NCBI GenBank assembly: GCA_905479475.1
Contig: CAJQMT010000018.1
Location: 1 to 64,000, forward strand
Length of the DNA stretch: 64,000 nt
From: an uncultured Flavobacteriaceae bacterium
Lineage (GTDB): Bacteria; Bacteroidota; Bacteroidia; Flavobacteriales; Flavobacteriaceae
Direction: 5' to 3'
Part shown: piece after piece, positions 9,920-19,225 of the stretch
Numbering within the stretch: position 1 is the stretch's first letter
Layout of the letters: every line of letters starts with the position of its first letter
Translations under genes and position numbers: made by a program
Notes under the pieces: generated by a model
Told to the model about the DNA's origin: nothing
What the model saw: the letters and a program-made list of their open reading frames with translations, nothing else
The model's database searches: none

Positions 9920-12136
9920 CTAACTCTTTTTGTTCTGATATACTTCAATTCGATGGCAAATATTTTGCGATAAATTAGACAAATAAGATAGTTGCTCCAA
10001 AACTAGCCTGGTTTCTTGAGCTGAATTGGAGGATGATTTCTGATCTTTGTTTCGATTGTAAACAACTCGATTGTCAAATTTTTCTTCCACATGCTTCTGA
10101 GCGTCCTCAAACTCTTTAGATACGATTTCATCTTCCAAGGGTTTAAATTTTAAAAGCGCTGTTGCTTGTTGCAATTTGATTTTTATACTTCTCCCCAACT
10201 CTTCTGTTTCCTCCAAAAAAGGAACATCTGTATGATTTCTCACATAGGTCCCCAAAGAAGCCAAAGAAGAGAGAAATGTGTTTCCTAGTACTACTATTTT
10301 GTACAATTCATTGAAATACTTTTGTCTAGATTTCGGTTCTTGTGTCATTCTTTGAAAGGCAGTATTGAGCTCTCCCATCGCCAAGAAGGCTTTTTTTCGA
10401 GACAATTTATAAGCAACGGTGGTAACTCCTTTGTCACGGTACTTTTCATAGATTTCTCGCAAATAAACCTGCTGTGTTTTGAGAGCCTCTAAAATCAAAT
10501 CATCGACTGTCATGTACTCCCATGATGGAAACAAAAAGAAATTTGAAAAAGTTGCCAAAACTGCTCCCACCAAGGTATCAATAATTCGAAATTGAATTGC
10601 ATGGATAACATCTGAACTATACAAGCTATATACGAATACAATATGAATGGTGATGAACACAGCAAAGGTTTTGTAATTCAATTGCACAAAAGACAAAGCT
10701 ATGGCCAAAGAAACAACAGCGATAACTCCAAAAACAAACGTGTCTTGCGTCAGATAAACTATTCCTAATGAAAAAACCGCTCCAATCAAAGTCCCTAGAA
10801 CACGTTGTTTTACTCTTTTTTTTGTCAATCCATAACTTGGACGCATGATTACCAAAAGGGTGATTAAAATCCAATAAGAGTTCTGAAAAGAAAGGAGCTC
10901 ACCGATTAAAAAACCAATAACCATGACAATAGACAAACGCAAGGAATGTCTAAAAATAGACGACTGAAAAGTGAAATTCGATTTCAGTTTATGAACCCCG
11001 TAATCAGGTGCTGTTAAAAAAGGGGTATCCTTTCGGCTTTCCAAACCCAATGAATTTTTGAGAGACATGGTATTCAAAACTCGTTCAATTGATTTCAACT
11101 TTTCATTTTGTACCGCTTGATATTCTAACAAACTTGTCAACATAAAAACTCCCGCTTCATTCACATGCTTGTTGTTTGTATTGCTCAAAATTCGCACCGT
11201 CGTCTCAATTTCTTTTAAAAGTGTTGCTATTTTTGGATTTGGAACAACCTTTTCACTCCTTACGATGGCTTTTGAAATCTGCGAGAATTGTTCAGCTAAT
11301 TCATGAATAAATGTTGCGAATGAAAGAATTTCTTTGGATTTTTTTTTGAAAACTCGATCCATTTCTTCGTAATCAACAGGAGTCGCAATTGCCAATTCTA
11401 ACAAATCTACCAGTTCTATAAAAACGAGCAATTCTCTTCGCATTTTATTCGAAAATCCAGAATTTTTACGTCGCGTAAAAATAATATTCCGCAAGGTTTC
11501 ATGCTTGGCTGTAAGCGCTGCTTGTAGCTCAAATAACTTCTGTGACAATGAGGACCTATTGTTTGATTCTGTCAAAAGTTTGCCTCGAATACCCAGGTAT
11601 ACTGACGTCAAATCCAGCGCTTCAGAAAGCAATTCTTCCACGTACATTTTTGGATTTATAAAATTAAAGAGGCTGGCAAGTACAGTATACCACAACCCGC
11701 CTAACCCCACCAAAGAAGCGTATTCTAAAACACTCAATTGCACATATTCGTTGGCAAAACTAATCACCAAAGCAAACATTCCAGACAAAGCAACCAAAGA
11801 GGCCCTGAAACCATAAACAGAAAGATAGGAGATGCTAAAAGTGAGTGCAGCTAATACAGGTAATAACAGCCACAAACTAAATGCAGCATAACCCATTGCA
11901 AGGGTTGCAAAAAAAGTCAGACCTACAGAAAACAACATTCCATAAGTACGGTGTTTTACACTCCCAGCGATATTTGTCAACGAGTTAAAAAAAACACCTA
12001 ATGCCATCGAAAAACCAATCGCAGGGGTACCCCATAAATACTTTGAAAGTTGCACAGGAATCAACACCGCAACAATCAAAATCATGCTCTTGTAAAAATC
12101 CGTACTCTTGAAAAATTTGCGAAGCTTGTCTTTCAT
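9920..12136 (-). CDS. FUSC-family inner-membrane protein
   Basis: A 738-residue integral membrane protein of the FUSC/YccS-YhfK type, related to aromatic-acid efflux proteins. Two blocks of transmembrane helices flank a large soluble region: an N-terminal block (MILIVAVLIPVQLSKYLW to about residue 165) and a second block around residues 395-530 (LSIVMVIGFLIGELL, YWILITLLVIMRP, VLGTLIGAVFSLGIVYL). YWILITLLVIMRPSYG followed by KRVKQRVLGTLIGA is the FUSC signature. The C-terminal 200 residues are helical and polar. It lies downstream of trpA on the same strand with a 76-bp gap and no clear terminator, so it may receive trp read-through. The transported substrate is unknown. Confidence 0.85.
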   Translation of the reverse strand: MKDKLRKFFKSTDFYKSMILIVAVLIPVQLSKYLWGTPAIGFSMALGVFFNSLTNIAGSVKHRTYGMLFSVGLTFFATLAMGYAAFSLWLLLPVLAALTFSISYLSVYGFRASLVALSGMFALVISFANEYVQLSVLEYASLVGLGGLWYTVLASLFNFINPKMYVEELLSEALDLTSVYLGIRGKLLTESNNRSSLSQKLFELQAALTAKHETLRNIIFTRRKNSGFSNKMRRELLVFIELVDLLELAIATPVDYEEMDRVFKKKSKEILSFATFIHELAEQFSQISKAIVRSEKVVPNPKIATLLKEIETTVRILSNTNNKHVNEAGVFMLTSLLEYQAVQNEKLKSIERVLNTMSLKNSLGLESRKDTPFLTAPDYGVHKLKSNFTFQSSIFRHSLRLSIVMVIGFLIGELLSFQNSYWILITLLVIMRPSYGLTKKRVKQRVLGTLIGAVFSLGIVYLTQDTFVFGVIAVVSLAIALSFVQLNYKTFAVFITIHIVFVYSLYSSDVIHAIQFRIIDTLVGAVLATFSNFFLFPSWEYMTVDDLILEALKTQQVYLREIYEKYRDKGVTTVAYKLSRKKAFLAMGELNTAFQRMTQEPKSRQKYFNELYKIVVLGNTFLSSLASLGTYVRNHTDVPFLEETEELGRSIKIKLQQATALLKFKPLEDEIVSKEFEDAQKHVEEKFDNRVVYNRNKDQKSSSNSAQETRLVLEQLSYLSNLSQNICHRIEVYQNKKS

Positions 12137-12212
12137 TTTTTATATCTATAAACAAGTTAACCTATACTCGTGATTCTACTTAAAACATAAAAAACGATAT
12201 CTTGTAAGAGGA

Positions 12213-12980
12213 TCAATCCAAAATACCTTTGGCAAATGCGGGGATTTGCCCCACTCCCTTATCCTTTAAAAAATTGATGAATGCAGAACCTATAATTGCA
12301 CCATTCATGTATTCACAAGCTTTCTTGAAAGTAGATTTGTTTGAAATTCCAAAACCAACGATTAGGGTGCTTTTTAAACCCATAGCTTTGATACGCTCAA
12401 AATAAGCAATCTGTGCCTCTGATATTTCGCCCTTCGCTCCTGTAATAGAGGAAGAAGCTACCACATAGATAAACGCATCTGTCATTTGATCAATTTTACG
12501 AATTCTCTGATCAGATGTTTGGGGTGTAATTAAAAACACATTTGAAATACCATAGCTTGCAAACAAGGCTTTGTAGTGGTTTTCATATTCTATCATTGGC
12601 AAATCAGGAAGTATCACAGTCGCTATTCCACAGTCTTTGCACTTTTGACAAAACTCCTTTTCTCCATATTTCAATACTTGATTCAAGTACCCCATCAATA
12701 CCAAGGGAGTGCTTATCTCTGATTTCACTTCATTGAGTTGTTCAAAAATCAAATCCAAATTGATCCCATTCTCTAGTGCTACAGCACTACTGTACTGAAT
12801 GGTTGTTCCATCTGCCAAGGGATCCGAAAAAGGCATCCCGACCTCTATAAAATCTACATCATTAGCATCTAGACTTTTGAGGATAGCTTTTGTATCGTCT
12901 TTTTGTGGAAATCCTGCAGAAAAATAGACAGACAATAGATTTTTATTTTTTTTTTGAAATAGATTTGTTAATGAACTCAT
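12213..12980 (-). CDS. trpA: Tryptophan synthase alpha subunit
   Basis: The alpha subunit of tryptophan synthase, which cleaves indole-3-glycerol phosphate to indole and glyceraldehyde 3-phosphate and passes indole to TrpB. Catalytic residues are in place: Glu46 in DFIEVGMPFSDP and Asp57 in DPLADG, the E. coli Glu49/Asp60 pair. The phosphate-binding region near the C-terminus reads VGFGISNKS and GAIIGSAF. I chose the ATG at 12980 (MSSLTNLF), giving 255 residues, over an upstream GTG, because the family starts here. It is the last gene of the trpEGDCFBA operon, 95 bp after trpB. Confidence 0.96.
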   Translation of the reverse strand: MSSLTNLFQKKNKNLLSVYFSAGFPQKDDTKAILKSLDANDVDFIEVGMPFSDPLADGTTIQYSSAVALENGINLDLIFEQLNEVKSEISTPLVLMGYLNQVLKYGEKEFCQKCKDCGIATVILPDLPMIEYENHYKALFASYGISNVFLITPQTSDQRIRKIDQMTDAFIYVVASSSITGAKGEISEAQIAYFERIKAMGLKSTLIVGFGISNKSTFKKACEYMNGAIIGSAFINFLKDKGVGQIPAFAKGILD

Positions 12981-13075
12981 TTTATTTTTTGTTAAAATCG
13001 GGGTTTTTACCACTTGAATACTTCATAAATAAGGCTTCAGTATATTTTCTAAACAAGCGTCTCACTGAGAACGTT

Positions 13076-14260
13076 TTATTTTAAATGATCGATATAGGTT
13101 TCTAAATCTTTATCTCCTCTTCCTGATAAATTCAAAACAATTACTTGTCCTTCTTTGATCTCCATTTTATCTAAAGCAGCCAGTGCATGTGCTGTTTCCA
13201 ACGCTGGAATAATTCCTTCGGTTCGAGACAATTCATAAGCGGCGTCTAACGCTTCTTGATCGGTTGCATTCAAAAATATTGCTCTTTTGCTTTCAAACAA
13301 ATAAGCATGCAAAGGGCCTACCCCTGGATAATCCAATCCAGCAGAAATCGAATAGGGCTCAACGATTTGACCGTATTCATCTTGCATTAAAATTGTTTTA
13401 CTTCCATGAATTACTCCTACTTCTCCCAGTTGAGAAGTTGCGGCACTCTCACCACTATTGACTCCTTTTCCAGCGGCTTCCACTGCAATCAGATCCACAC
13501 TTTCATCTTCCAAATAATGGTAAAACGCTCCTGCAGCATTGGATCCTCCGCCAACACAAGCTACGACTGCATCTGGATTTTCACTTCCTGTTTGCTCCAA
13601 CAATTGCGCTTTTATTTCTTCACTTATCACGGCTTGCAAACGAGCCACCATATCTGGATAAGGATGTGGACCTACCACAGAACCTATCAAATAATAGGTT
13701 TCTTCTGGGTTTCCAATCCAATCACGAATGGCTTCGTTCGTAGCATCCTTCAACGTTTTACTTCCACTTTGAGCAGACATCACAGTAGCTCCCAGCATTT
13801 TCATACGTGCCACATTTGGTGCTTGTCTCTTGATATCCTTTGCCCCCATAAAAACAATACACTCCAAATCCATCAAAGCGCATACAGTTGCAGTTGCAAC
13901 TCCATGCTGTCCTGCGCCTGTCTCTGCAATGATTCGTTTTTTACCCAAATGCTTGGCTAATAAAATTTGACCAATGGTATTGTTTACTTTGTGTGCACCT
14001 GTATGACACAAATCTTCTCTTTTTAAATAAATAGAAGCATTGAATTTTTTAGACAAGCCTTTTGATAGATACAAAGGAGTGGGACGACCAACATATACAT
14101 CTAACAAATATTTGTACTCTTTCTGAAACGCTTCCGAATAGATAATGTCTAAATAATTATCTTCCAGCTCCTTCACATTCGGATGCAATAATTCAGGGAT
14201 AAATGCTCCTCCAAATTGTCCGTAATATCCTTCTTTTGTAGGTTGAAATTTTAGCTCCAT
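13076..14260 (-). CDS. trpB: Tryptophan synthase beta subunit
   Basis: The PLP-dependent beta subunit, which joins indole and serine to make tryptophan. It has 394 residues, the normal TrpB1 length. The PLP lysine is Lys91 in [11 protein letters not shown], the indole-site glutamate lies in [13 protein letters not shown], and the phosphate-binding glycine loop is [12 protein letters not shown]. The N-terminal [15 protein letters not shown] is a strong family marker. It sits between trpF (34-bp gap) and trpA in the trp operon and should form the alpha2-beta2 complex with TrpA. Confidence 0.97.
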   Translation of the reverse strand: MELKFQPTKEGYYGQFGGAFIPELLHPNVKELEDNYLDIIYSEAFQKEYKYLLDVYVGRPTPLYLSKGLSKKFNASIYLKREDLCHTGAHKVNNTIGQILLAKHLGKKRIIAETGAGQHGVATATVCALMDLECIVFMGAKDIKRQAPNVARMKMLGATVMSAQSGSKTLKDATNEAIRDWIGNPEETYYLIGSVVGPHPYPDMVARLQAVISEEIKAQLLEQTGSENPDAVVACVGGGSNAAGAFYHYLEDESVDLIAVEAAGKGVNSGESAATSQLGEVGVIHGSKTILMQDEYGQIVEPYSISAGLDYPGVGPLHAYLFESKRAIFLNATDQEALDAAYELSRTEGIIPALETAHALAALDKMEIKEGQVIVLNLSGRGDKDLETYIDHLK

Positions 14261-14294
14261 AGGGTTTGTTATAAATTTGTTCCAAGTGAATCTG

Positions 14295-14918
14295 CTATTC
14301 GCTGTCCACGTTTATTGTGTTTAAAAATTCTTTCAGTTTTACTATATCCTTTACTGCAGGTTTTTTTTCAAACTTGCTATTCAAATCCAGGGCGTATATA
14401 GGGATCCCTGTTTTTATGATTTCTGCTACCGCCTTTACCTCATCCAAACCAATTCCTCCGCTTAATATAAAAGGAGTTCGCGAGGTGTAATTTTTCAAAA
14501 CCTTCCAATCGAATGTCTCTCCATTCCCACCGGGGTGTTCGCCTTTGGTATCAAATAAAAAAGAATCTACGATTCCTTCGTATTCGTTTAATCGCATAAA
14601 GTCAAAATCGTATTTTACAGAAAAAACTTTGAAAACTTCAACGCCGAGTTCTTTTACTTTACGACAAAATTCCGAAGATTCTTTTCCATGCAATTGAACC
14701 GCCTGAAAGTCAAATTCTTCAATTTTCTCTTTTACAAACTCAAAACTTGCATCTACAAAAACACCTGTTTTTTTAATAGATGCATCGAGTATAGGAATAT
14801 CACCTGTAAAATTTCGAGCCGATTTCTCAAAGAAAATAAAACCGAGGTAGTCAGGCTTTAATGCCGCAACTGCCCGGATATTTTCAGGAGCTCCCATTCC
14901 GCAAACTTTGATTTTCAT
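14295..14918 (-). CDS. trpF: Phosphoribosylanthranilate isomerase
   Basis: Isomerises N-(5-phosphoribosyl)anthranilate to CdRP, the third step of tryptophan synthesis. The 207-residue TIM barrel starts with the characteristic KIKVCGM (Cys general base) and [14 protein letters not shown]. It has VQLHGKE in the middle, [21 protein letters not shown] (catalytic Asp), and the phosphate-binding [12 protein letters not shown] near the end. It is a stand-alone TrpF, not fused to TrpC as in enterobacteria. It lies 30 bp after trpC and 34 bp before trpB in the operon. Confidence 0.95.
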   Translation of the reverse strand: MKIKVCGMGAPENIRAVAALKPDYLGFIFFEKSARNFTGDIPILDASIKKTGVFVDASFEFVKEKIEEFDFQAVQLHGKESSEFCRKVKELGVEVFKVFSVKYDFDFMRLNEYEGIVDSFLFDTKGEHPGGNGETFDWKVLKNYTSRTPFILSGGIGLDEVKAVAEIIKTGIPIYALDLNSKFEKKPAVKDIVKLKEFLNTINVDSE

Positions 14919-14948
14919 ATTTTCTATACTTTTAAGTCAAACGTGATT

Positions 14949-15746
14949 TCACGAGCCCAACTGATCTATAAATTGCTTACATGCCAATCCTGGATCTTCT
15001 GTTTTCATGAAGTTTTCTCCTATCAAAAACCCTTCAAATCCGTATTCTTTCAAACCTGTAATAATTCTCGGGTCGCTGATTCCACTCTCCGAAATTTTGA
15101 TACAAGTGTCTGGGATTTCTGCTGCTAAGGTAATAGAATGCTCCAAATCTACTTTGAAAGTTTTCAAATTTCGATTGTTAATTCCAATAATTTTACCGTC
15201 AAGATCTGAAATTTTATCCAACTCTTCCCTTCCGTGCACTTCATACAATACGCTCAATCCAAGATCTTCTGCCAAATTTCCGTATTTCTTTAATTCTTCC
15301 GCTGTCAAACAAGCGGCGATCAATAAAACTGCATCCGCACCAATCGCTTTTGCTTCCACAATTTGAAAACCGTCCACCACAAAATCTTTTCTCAAAATTG
15401 GACGTATGTTGTTGACTTTTCTTGCATTCATCAAGTCAACCATGGTTCCTCCAAAATACTTGGTATCTGTCAAAACGGATTGCGCTGCTGCGTTGGCATC
15501 TAAGTACCCTTGCGTCACTTGTTCTATAGTAGCTGTAGCATTGATCACTCCTTTGGAAGGAGATTGTCTTTTAAATTCGGCAATAATACCGGAAGAACCT
15601 TTTTCTGTCAAAGCGGTTGCTAACGACAAAGGAACTCTTTTAAAAGCAGGACTTTTGACCAATTGCTCTAAAGAAACCTCTTTTTTTATCTGTGCAACTT
15701 CTTGCTTTTTAAATGCTACTATTTCTTCTAATATATTGTTCATCAT
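14949..15746 (-). CDS. trpC: Indole-3-glycerol phosphate synthase
   Basis: Closes the indole ring in the fourth tryptophan-specific step, converting CdRP to indole-3-glycerol phosphate. The 265-residue TIM barrel shows IIAEFKRQSPSKG (catalytic Lys), VLTDTKYFGG, RPILRKDFVVDGFQI (second catalytic Lys), LYEVHGREEL, IGINNRNLKTF and ISESGIS, all in the conserved order. Two adjacent ATG codons are possible starts (15746 or 15743). It is downstream of trpD (92-bp gap) and upstream of trpF. Confidence 0.96.
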   Translation of the reverse strand: MMNNILEEIVAFKKQEVAQIKKEVSLEQLVKSPAFKRVPLSLATALTEKGSSGIIAEFKRQSPSKGVINATATIEQVTQGYLDANAAAQSVLTDTKYFGGTMVDLMNARKVNNIRPILRKDFVVDGFQIVEAKAIGADAVLLIAACLTAEELKKYGNLAEDLGLSVLYEVHGREELDKISDLDGKIIGINNRNLKTFKVDLEHSITLAAEIPDTCIKISESGISDPRIITGLKEYGFEGFLIGENFMKTEDPGLACKQFIDQLGS

Positions 15747-15838
15747 AAAAGGATTCTAATTTCAATTCAAATGAGTTTTTCGAAACGAAAAATGATTGCA
15801 ACTTTTCTTGCTTCTTATTTTACTCTATCTCGCCTTTG

Positions 15839-16825
15839 TTATTCTATTATCAACTCCAAACATTTTTTTGCTTTCAATCCCAATAAAGAAGATTCTGCAT
15901 CTGCGAAAGCTGCTTCAAAACTCTTTTTTTGCTCTAAAGTTTTTAGAGCAAAGGCAGCATTTGTCAAAACCACGTTGTTTTGCGCTTCTGTTCCTTTCCC
16001 TTCAAGAATGTTTTTGAAAATTTTTGCAGCTTCTGGAACGGAATTTCCTCCAAAAATTTCAGATTGCTGTAAGGTCTTCAAGCCTAAATCTTCTGGAGAT
16101 ACTATTTTTTCTCCTTCTCTAGAAAAAAGTTTGAACGGACTTGTCAAAGATATTTCATCGTAACCGTCCAAGGAATGCAAGACTCCGTAATTCAAATCTG
16201 TCTCTTGTAATATATAATGGTAGGTTCGTGCTACTTCTAAATTAAAAACACCTACCAATTGATTTTGCGGCCTGCTTGGATTTACCAATGGCCCTAACAT
16301 ATTAAAAAAAGTTTTCAACCCCAATTCCCTGCGAACTGGTCCGACTGCCTTCATTGCAGGGTGAAACAAAGGTGCGTGTAAAAAACAAATATTGGCTTTG
16401 TCCAATTGTGATTTCAAGACGGATTCATCTTTTGTAAATTGATAGCCCATATATTCCAACATATTGGAAGAACCAGAAGCTGAAGACACAGAATAATTTC
16501 CATGCTTCGCTACTTTATTTCCTGTTCCTGCCACCACAAAAGAGGTCAATGTTGATATATTAAAGGTGTTTTTTTCATCTCCTCCTGTACCACACAAATC
16601 CATGGTATTGAAATCAGAAAGATCTACGTTCACGGCCAATTCTAACAAAGCCGCTCTAAAACCTGACAACTCTGAGACAGTTACGGGTCGCATCATGAAT
16701 ACAGTTAAAAAGGACGACAAATGTGCTTGACTGAATTTTTCCGCCGCAATTTCTGTCAAAACCTGTTTTGCCTCTTCAAAGCTCAACGTTTGATGTTCGA
16801 ATAATTTGTTTAATATCTGTTTCAT
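15839..16825 (-). CDS. trpD: Anthranilate phosphoribosyltransferase
   Basis: Transfers phosphoribose from PRPP to anthranilate. The 328-residue protein carries the full signature: LCGTGGDEKNTFNISTLTS for PRPP and anthranilate binding, KHGNYSVSSASGSSNMLE, and NMLGPLVNP further on. I use the ATG at 16825 (MKQILNKLFEHQTLSFEEA), which matches the helical N-terminal domain of the family; an upstream in-frame start would add about 14 non-conserved residues. It is not fused to TrpG. It sits third in the operon, 87 bp after trpG. Confidence 0.95.
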   Translation of the reverse strand: MKQILNKLFEHQTLSFEEAKQVLTEIAAEKFSQAHLSSFLTVFMMRPVTVSELSGFRAALLELAVNVDLSDFNTMDLCGTGGDEKNTFNISTLTSFVVAGTGNKVAKHGNYSVSSASGSSNMLEYMGYQFTKDESVLKSQLDKANICFLHAPLFHPAMKAVGPVRRELGLKTFFNMLGPLVNPSRPQNQLVGVFNLEVARTYHYILQETDLNYGVLHSLDGYDEISLTSPFKLFSREGEKIVSPEDLGLKTLQQSEIFGGNSVPEAAKIFKNILEGKGTEAQNNVVLTNAAFALKTLEQKKSFEAAFADAESSLLGLKAKKCLELIIE

Positions 16826-16912
16826 TTCTTGGAGTTTTCTTACTTCACCATTTGAAGTTCTTTCCACTTCTATTGTTATCTCTTCTTTTTTGAAGCTGCT
16901 TGCCTCTTCGTA

Positions 16913-17491
16913 CTATTCTTTCAAATTTTCTATAAAATTCCGTACCATTTTTTCTCCTAGGGGGGTTAAAATAGACTCTGGATGGAACTGCACAGCACTC
17001 ACGTTGTATTCTTTATGTGTCAAGGCCATAATCCCTCCTTCTTCATCAATTGCTGTAATTTTCAACGCTGCTGGAAAATCTTCTTTGGCAGCAATCCATG
17101 AATGGTACCTCGCTGCTTCAAATTTTTGAGGCAATCCTTGAAAAATCAATGCATCTCCGTCTATGACTTCCATTTCTGTTGCGACACCATGATACACTTT
17201 GTCCATGTTTATGATAGTCCCTCCAAAAACTTCTGTAATTGCTTGCAAACCCAAACAAACCGCAAAAATAGGTTTCGTAGCAGCATAGGTTGCAATGACT
17301 TCTTTTAAAATCCCCGCTTCGTCAGGGATTCCAGGTCCAGGCGACAACATGATAACATCGTAGGTTCCCACTTCCTCAATTGAAATTTTATCATTCCTGT
17401 AAACATCTGGAAAAACTCCTGTAATTTCTTCCACCATATGTACCAGGTTGTAAGTAAAGGAATCGTAATTATCTAGTATTAATATGTTCAT
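16913..17491 (-). CDS. trpG: Anthranilate synthase component II (glutamine amidotransferase)
   Basis: Supplies ammonia from glutamine to TrpE. The 192-residue class I amidotransferase has its nucleophile Cys79 in FAVCLGLQAI, the catalytic His/Glu in VQFHPESILT near residue 172, and the oxyanion PGPGIPDEAG loop. The start NILILDNYDSFTYNLVHMVE is diagnostic. Because it lies directly after trpE in the trp operon, it is assigned as TrpG; whether it also serves as PabA for folate synthesis cannot be judged here. Confidence 0.94.
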   Translation of the reverse strand: MNILILDNYDSFTYNLVHMVEEITGVFPDVYRNDKISIEEVGTYDVIMLSPGPGIPDEAGILKEVIATYAATKPIFAVCLGLQAITEVFGGTIINMDKVYHGVATEMEVIDGDALIFQGLPQKFEAARYHSWIAAKEDFPAALKITAIDEEGGIMALTHKEYNVSAVQFHPESILTPLGEKMVRNFIENLKE

Positions 17492-17576
17492 TCTTTTGTC
17501 TTGTATTGTTAATTCTTAAACGGTGTTCTTTTCTAAAATTTCATTTGCCAAATCCACGAGAAATAGTACCATCCAC

Positions 17577-18971
17577 TTATATTTCTTGTGCCAGTACCAA
17601 TGCTTTTTTCAACGCCGCCAATTTGTTATTTACTTCTTGTAATTCTTTTTCTTCTTCTGAATCAATAACAATTCCTGCTCCTGCTTGTGAATAGAGAATA
17701 TTATTCTTGCTCACAAAAGAACGTATGGCTATGGCCAAATTCACCGAACCATCTAATCCTATCACTCCTACTGCTCCGCCGTAAAAACCACGTGTTTGAT
17801 TTTCATATTTATCGATCAATTGCATTGCTTTGTATTTTGGCGCACCACTCAAGGTTCCTGCTGGAAAAGTATCTCCCACAATTTCTATCGGATTTCCTTT
17901 AATTTCTCCTTCTACAGTGGATACTAAATGAATCACATGGCTAAAATACTGCACTTCTTTGAACACTTCTACACTGACATGATCTGCATGTTTGCTCAAA
18001 TCATTTCTTGCCAAATCTACCAGCATGACATGTTCTGCATTCTCTTTTTTGTCTTCGGACAACTTTTTTCCGAGCTTGATATCTTCTGTCATATCTCCCG
18101 TTCGTCTGAATGTCCCTGCAATCGGATTGATAATTGCCTTTCCTTCCCCTACTTTAATTTGAGCTTCTGGTGAAGACCCCATCAACTTAAAACTTCCATA
18201 GTCAAAATAAAACAAGTACGGCGATGGGTTGATCGAACGCAACGCTCTGTAAACATTAAATTCATCTCCTTTGTAGGCTTGTTGAAACTGACGTGACAAT
18301 ACAATTTGAAAAACATCTCCTCGTTTGCAATGTTCTTTTCCTTTTGTTACATAGTTTTTGAAGTCTTCATCCGTACAATTGGAAGTTTCTTGTCCTACAA
18401 AAGAAAAATCTCTGGTTTGATAGGCTTTTGATTTTACAATCGTTTCTATCTCTCCAATTCTCGATATTTCATTTTCTTCTAAATTCTCGATGATCATCAT
18501 CTCATCGTTGAAATGGTTGATCGCAATAACAAAACGAAAAAAGCTGTATTGCATCAACGGAATAGCAGAAGGCGCATCCTTTGAAGTAAATTCGATATTT
18601 TCAAAGTATTGAACCCCATCATAGGTAGTATAACCGTACAAACCGTTGAAACTTTTTATCGATGGATCACAATCCAAATCTACCATCCCTGTATATTCTT
18701 GAAAAACATCGTAAAAGTTTCCCTCTTCTAATTTCTTAGATGTCAATTGATGCCCTTTATAAGAAAAACTCAAATGATGATTCTCTGCTTTGATCGTTGC
18801 CACAGGTTCGATACAAATAAAAGAAAAACTCTCTTCTTTGCTGTGATAATCTGAACTTTCCAACAACAAGGTATTGGCAAACTTATCTCTCAGTTTCAGA
18901 TACAAACCTACTGGAGTTACTGTATCCGCAATTCTCGTTTTGGTAATCGATTTAAACTTAATTTTTTTCAT
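17577..18971 (-). CDS. trpE: Anthranilate synthase component I
   Basis: Makes anthranilate from chorismate, the committed step of tryptophan synthesis. The 464-residue protein has the tryptophan feedback site LLES-x10-S (residues 36-39 and Ser50), so it should be inhibited by tryptophan. The chorismate domain reads GDVFQIVLSRQF, SPSPYLFYF-like NPSPYLFYFDYG, GSSPEAQIKV, PIAGTFRRTGD, DLARNDL and YFSHVIHLVSTVEG in order. I chose the ATG at 18971 over a TTG at 18983. It is the first structural gene after the trp attenuator, with about 74 bases between the terminator hairpin and the start. Confidence 0.96.
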   Translation of the reverse strand: MKKIKFKSITKTRIADTVTPVGLYLKLRDKFANTLLLESSDYHSKEESFSFICIEPVATIKAENHHLSFSYKGHQLTSKKLEEGNFYDVFQEYTGMVDLDCDPSIKSFNGLYGYTTYDGVQYFENIEFTSKDAPSAIPLMQYSFFRFVIAINHFNDEMMIIENLEENEISRIGEIETIVKSKAYQTRDFSFVGQETSNCTDEDFKNYVTKGKEHCKRGDVFQIVLSRQFQQAYKGDEFNVYRALRSINPSPYLFYFDYGSFKLMGSSPEAQIKVGEGKAIINPIAGTFRRTGDMTEDIKLGKKLSEDKKENAEHVMLVDLARNDLSKHADHVSVEVFKEVQYFSHVIHLVSTVEGEIKGNPIEIVGDTFPAGTLSGAPKYKAMQLIDKYENQTRGFYGGAVGVIGLDGSVNLAIAIRSFVSKNNILYSQAGAGIVIDSEEEKELQEVNNKLAALKKALVLAQEI

Positions 18972-19045
18972 TTCTTTTTTCAACTTTTTTCAAAATTTAT
19001 TGTGCATCATATGAATCTTCTCTATGCTCTTAGATTGAAGCTCTT

Positions 19046-19087
19046 CAATCAAAAAAGGCTTATCGTGAGATAAGCCTTTTTTGATTG
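19046..19087 (-). terminator. trp attenuator terminator hairpin (3:4)
   Basis: On the minus strand a perfect 19-bp inverted repeat with a 4-base loop (TCAC) has an A run, a GGCTTATC/GATAAGCC core and a T run: an intrinsic terminator placed between the leader peptide and trpE. Its 5' arm and loop (CTCAC, 19069-19065) can pair instead with GTGAG just after the leader stop codon. Confidence 0.9.
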
Positions 19088-19119
19088 TGTATATATACAA
19101 AACACAGGTTTCTACTCAC

Positions 19120-19170
19120 TTAGGAATTAAGAGAGTTCCACCACCATGTATTTTTAATATTGTTTTTCAT
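19120..19170 (-). CDS. trpL: trp leader peptide with three consecutive Trp codons
   Basis: A 16-codon ORF read from the ATG at 19170 gives MKNNIKNTWWWNSLNS and stops with TAA. Three consecutive TGG codons at positions 9-11 in a 16-residue peptide upstream of a trp operon are hard to explain other than as a tryptophan sensor. It follows the promoter by about 8 bases and precedes a perfect intrinsic terminator. No Shine-Dalgarno is present, as usual for this phylum. Confidence 0.9.
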   Translation of the reverse strand: MKNNIKNTWWWNSLNS

Positions 19171-19182
19171 AAAATATAAATA

Positions 19183-19213
19183 CAAAAATAAGATAGATTT
19201 TTGATTCGGCAAA
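19183..19213 (-). promoter_or_regulatory. trp operon promoter
   Basis: On the minus strand TTTG (19213-19210), 19 bases, then TATTTTTG (19190-19183): a full match to the Bacteroidota -33/-7 consensus. Predicted transcription start is about 19178, leaving about 8 bases before trpL. The -33 element lies just past the end of the upstream gatB-aspS gene. Confidence 0.8.
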
Positions 19214-19225
19214 TTTTTAAACGAT

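Larger units (their letters stand above)
19046..19170 (-). promoter_or_regulatory. trp operon transcription attenuator
   Basis: The region holds three segments that can pair in mutually exclusive ways. Region 1 (CTCTCTTA, 19135-19128) lies inside the leader ORF just after the three Trp codons. It pairs, with one mismatch, with region 2 (TAAGTGAG, 19122-19115), which starts at the leader stop codon. Region 2 can instead pair through GTGAG with CTCAC at 19069-19065, and further through ACCT/AGG, which breaks the terminator at 19046-19087. A ribosome stalled at the Trp codons would cover region 1, free region 2 and favour read-through into trpE; with tryptophan plentiful, 1:2 and the terminator form. 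The logic is that of the E. coli trpL attenuator; the pairing was done by eye. Confidence 0.85.

Noticed and set aside
13406-13960. A 184-codon plus-strand ORF opposite trpB
   Set aside because: It lies wholly antisense to a clear trpB, has no promoter element, and its translation is rich in His, Cys and Ser with no recognisable fold.
19033-19050. Second short hairpin (GATTGAAG/CTTCAATC) after the trp terminator
   Set aside because: It overlaps the 3' end of the terminator stem, has a 2-base loop and no clear place in the attenuation model.
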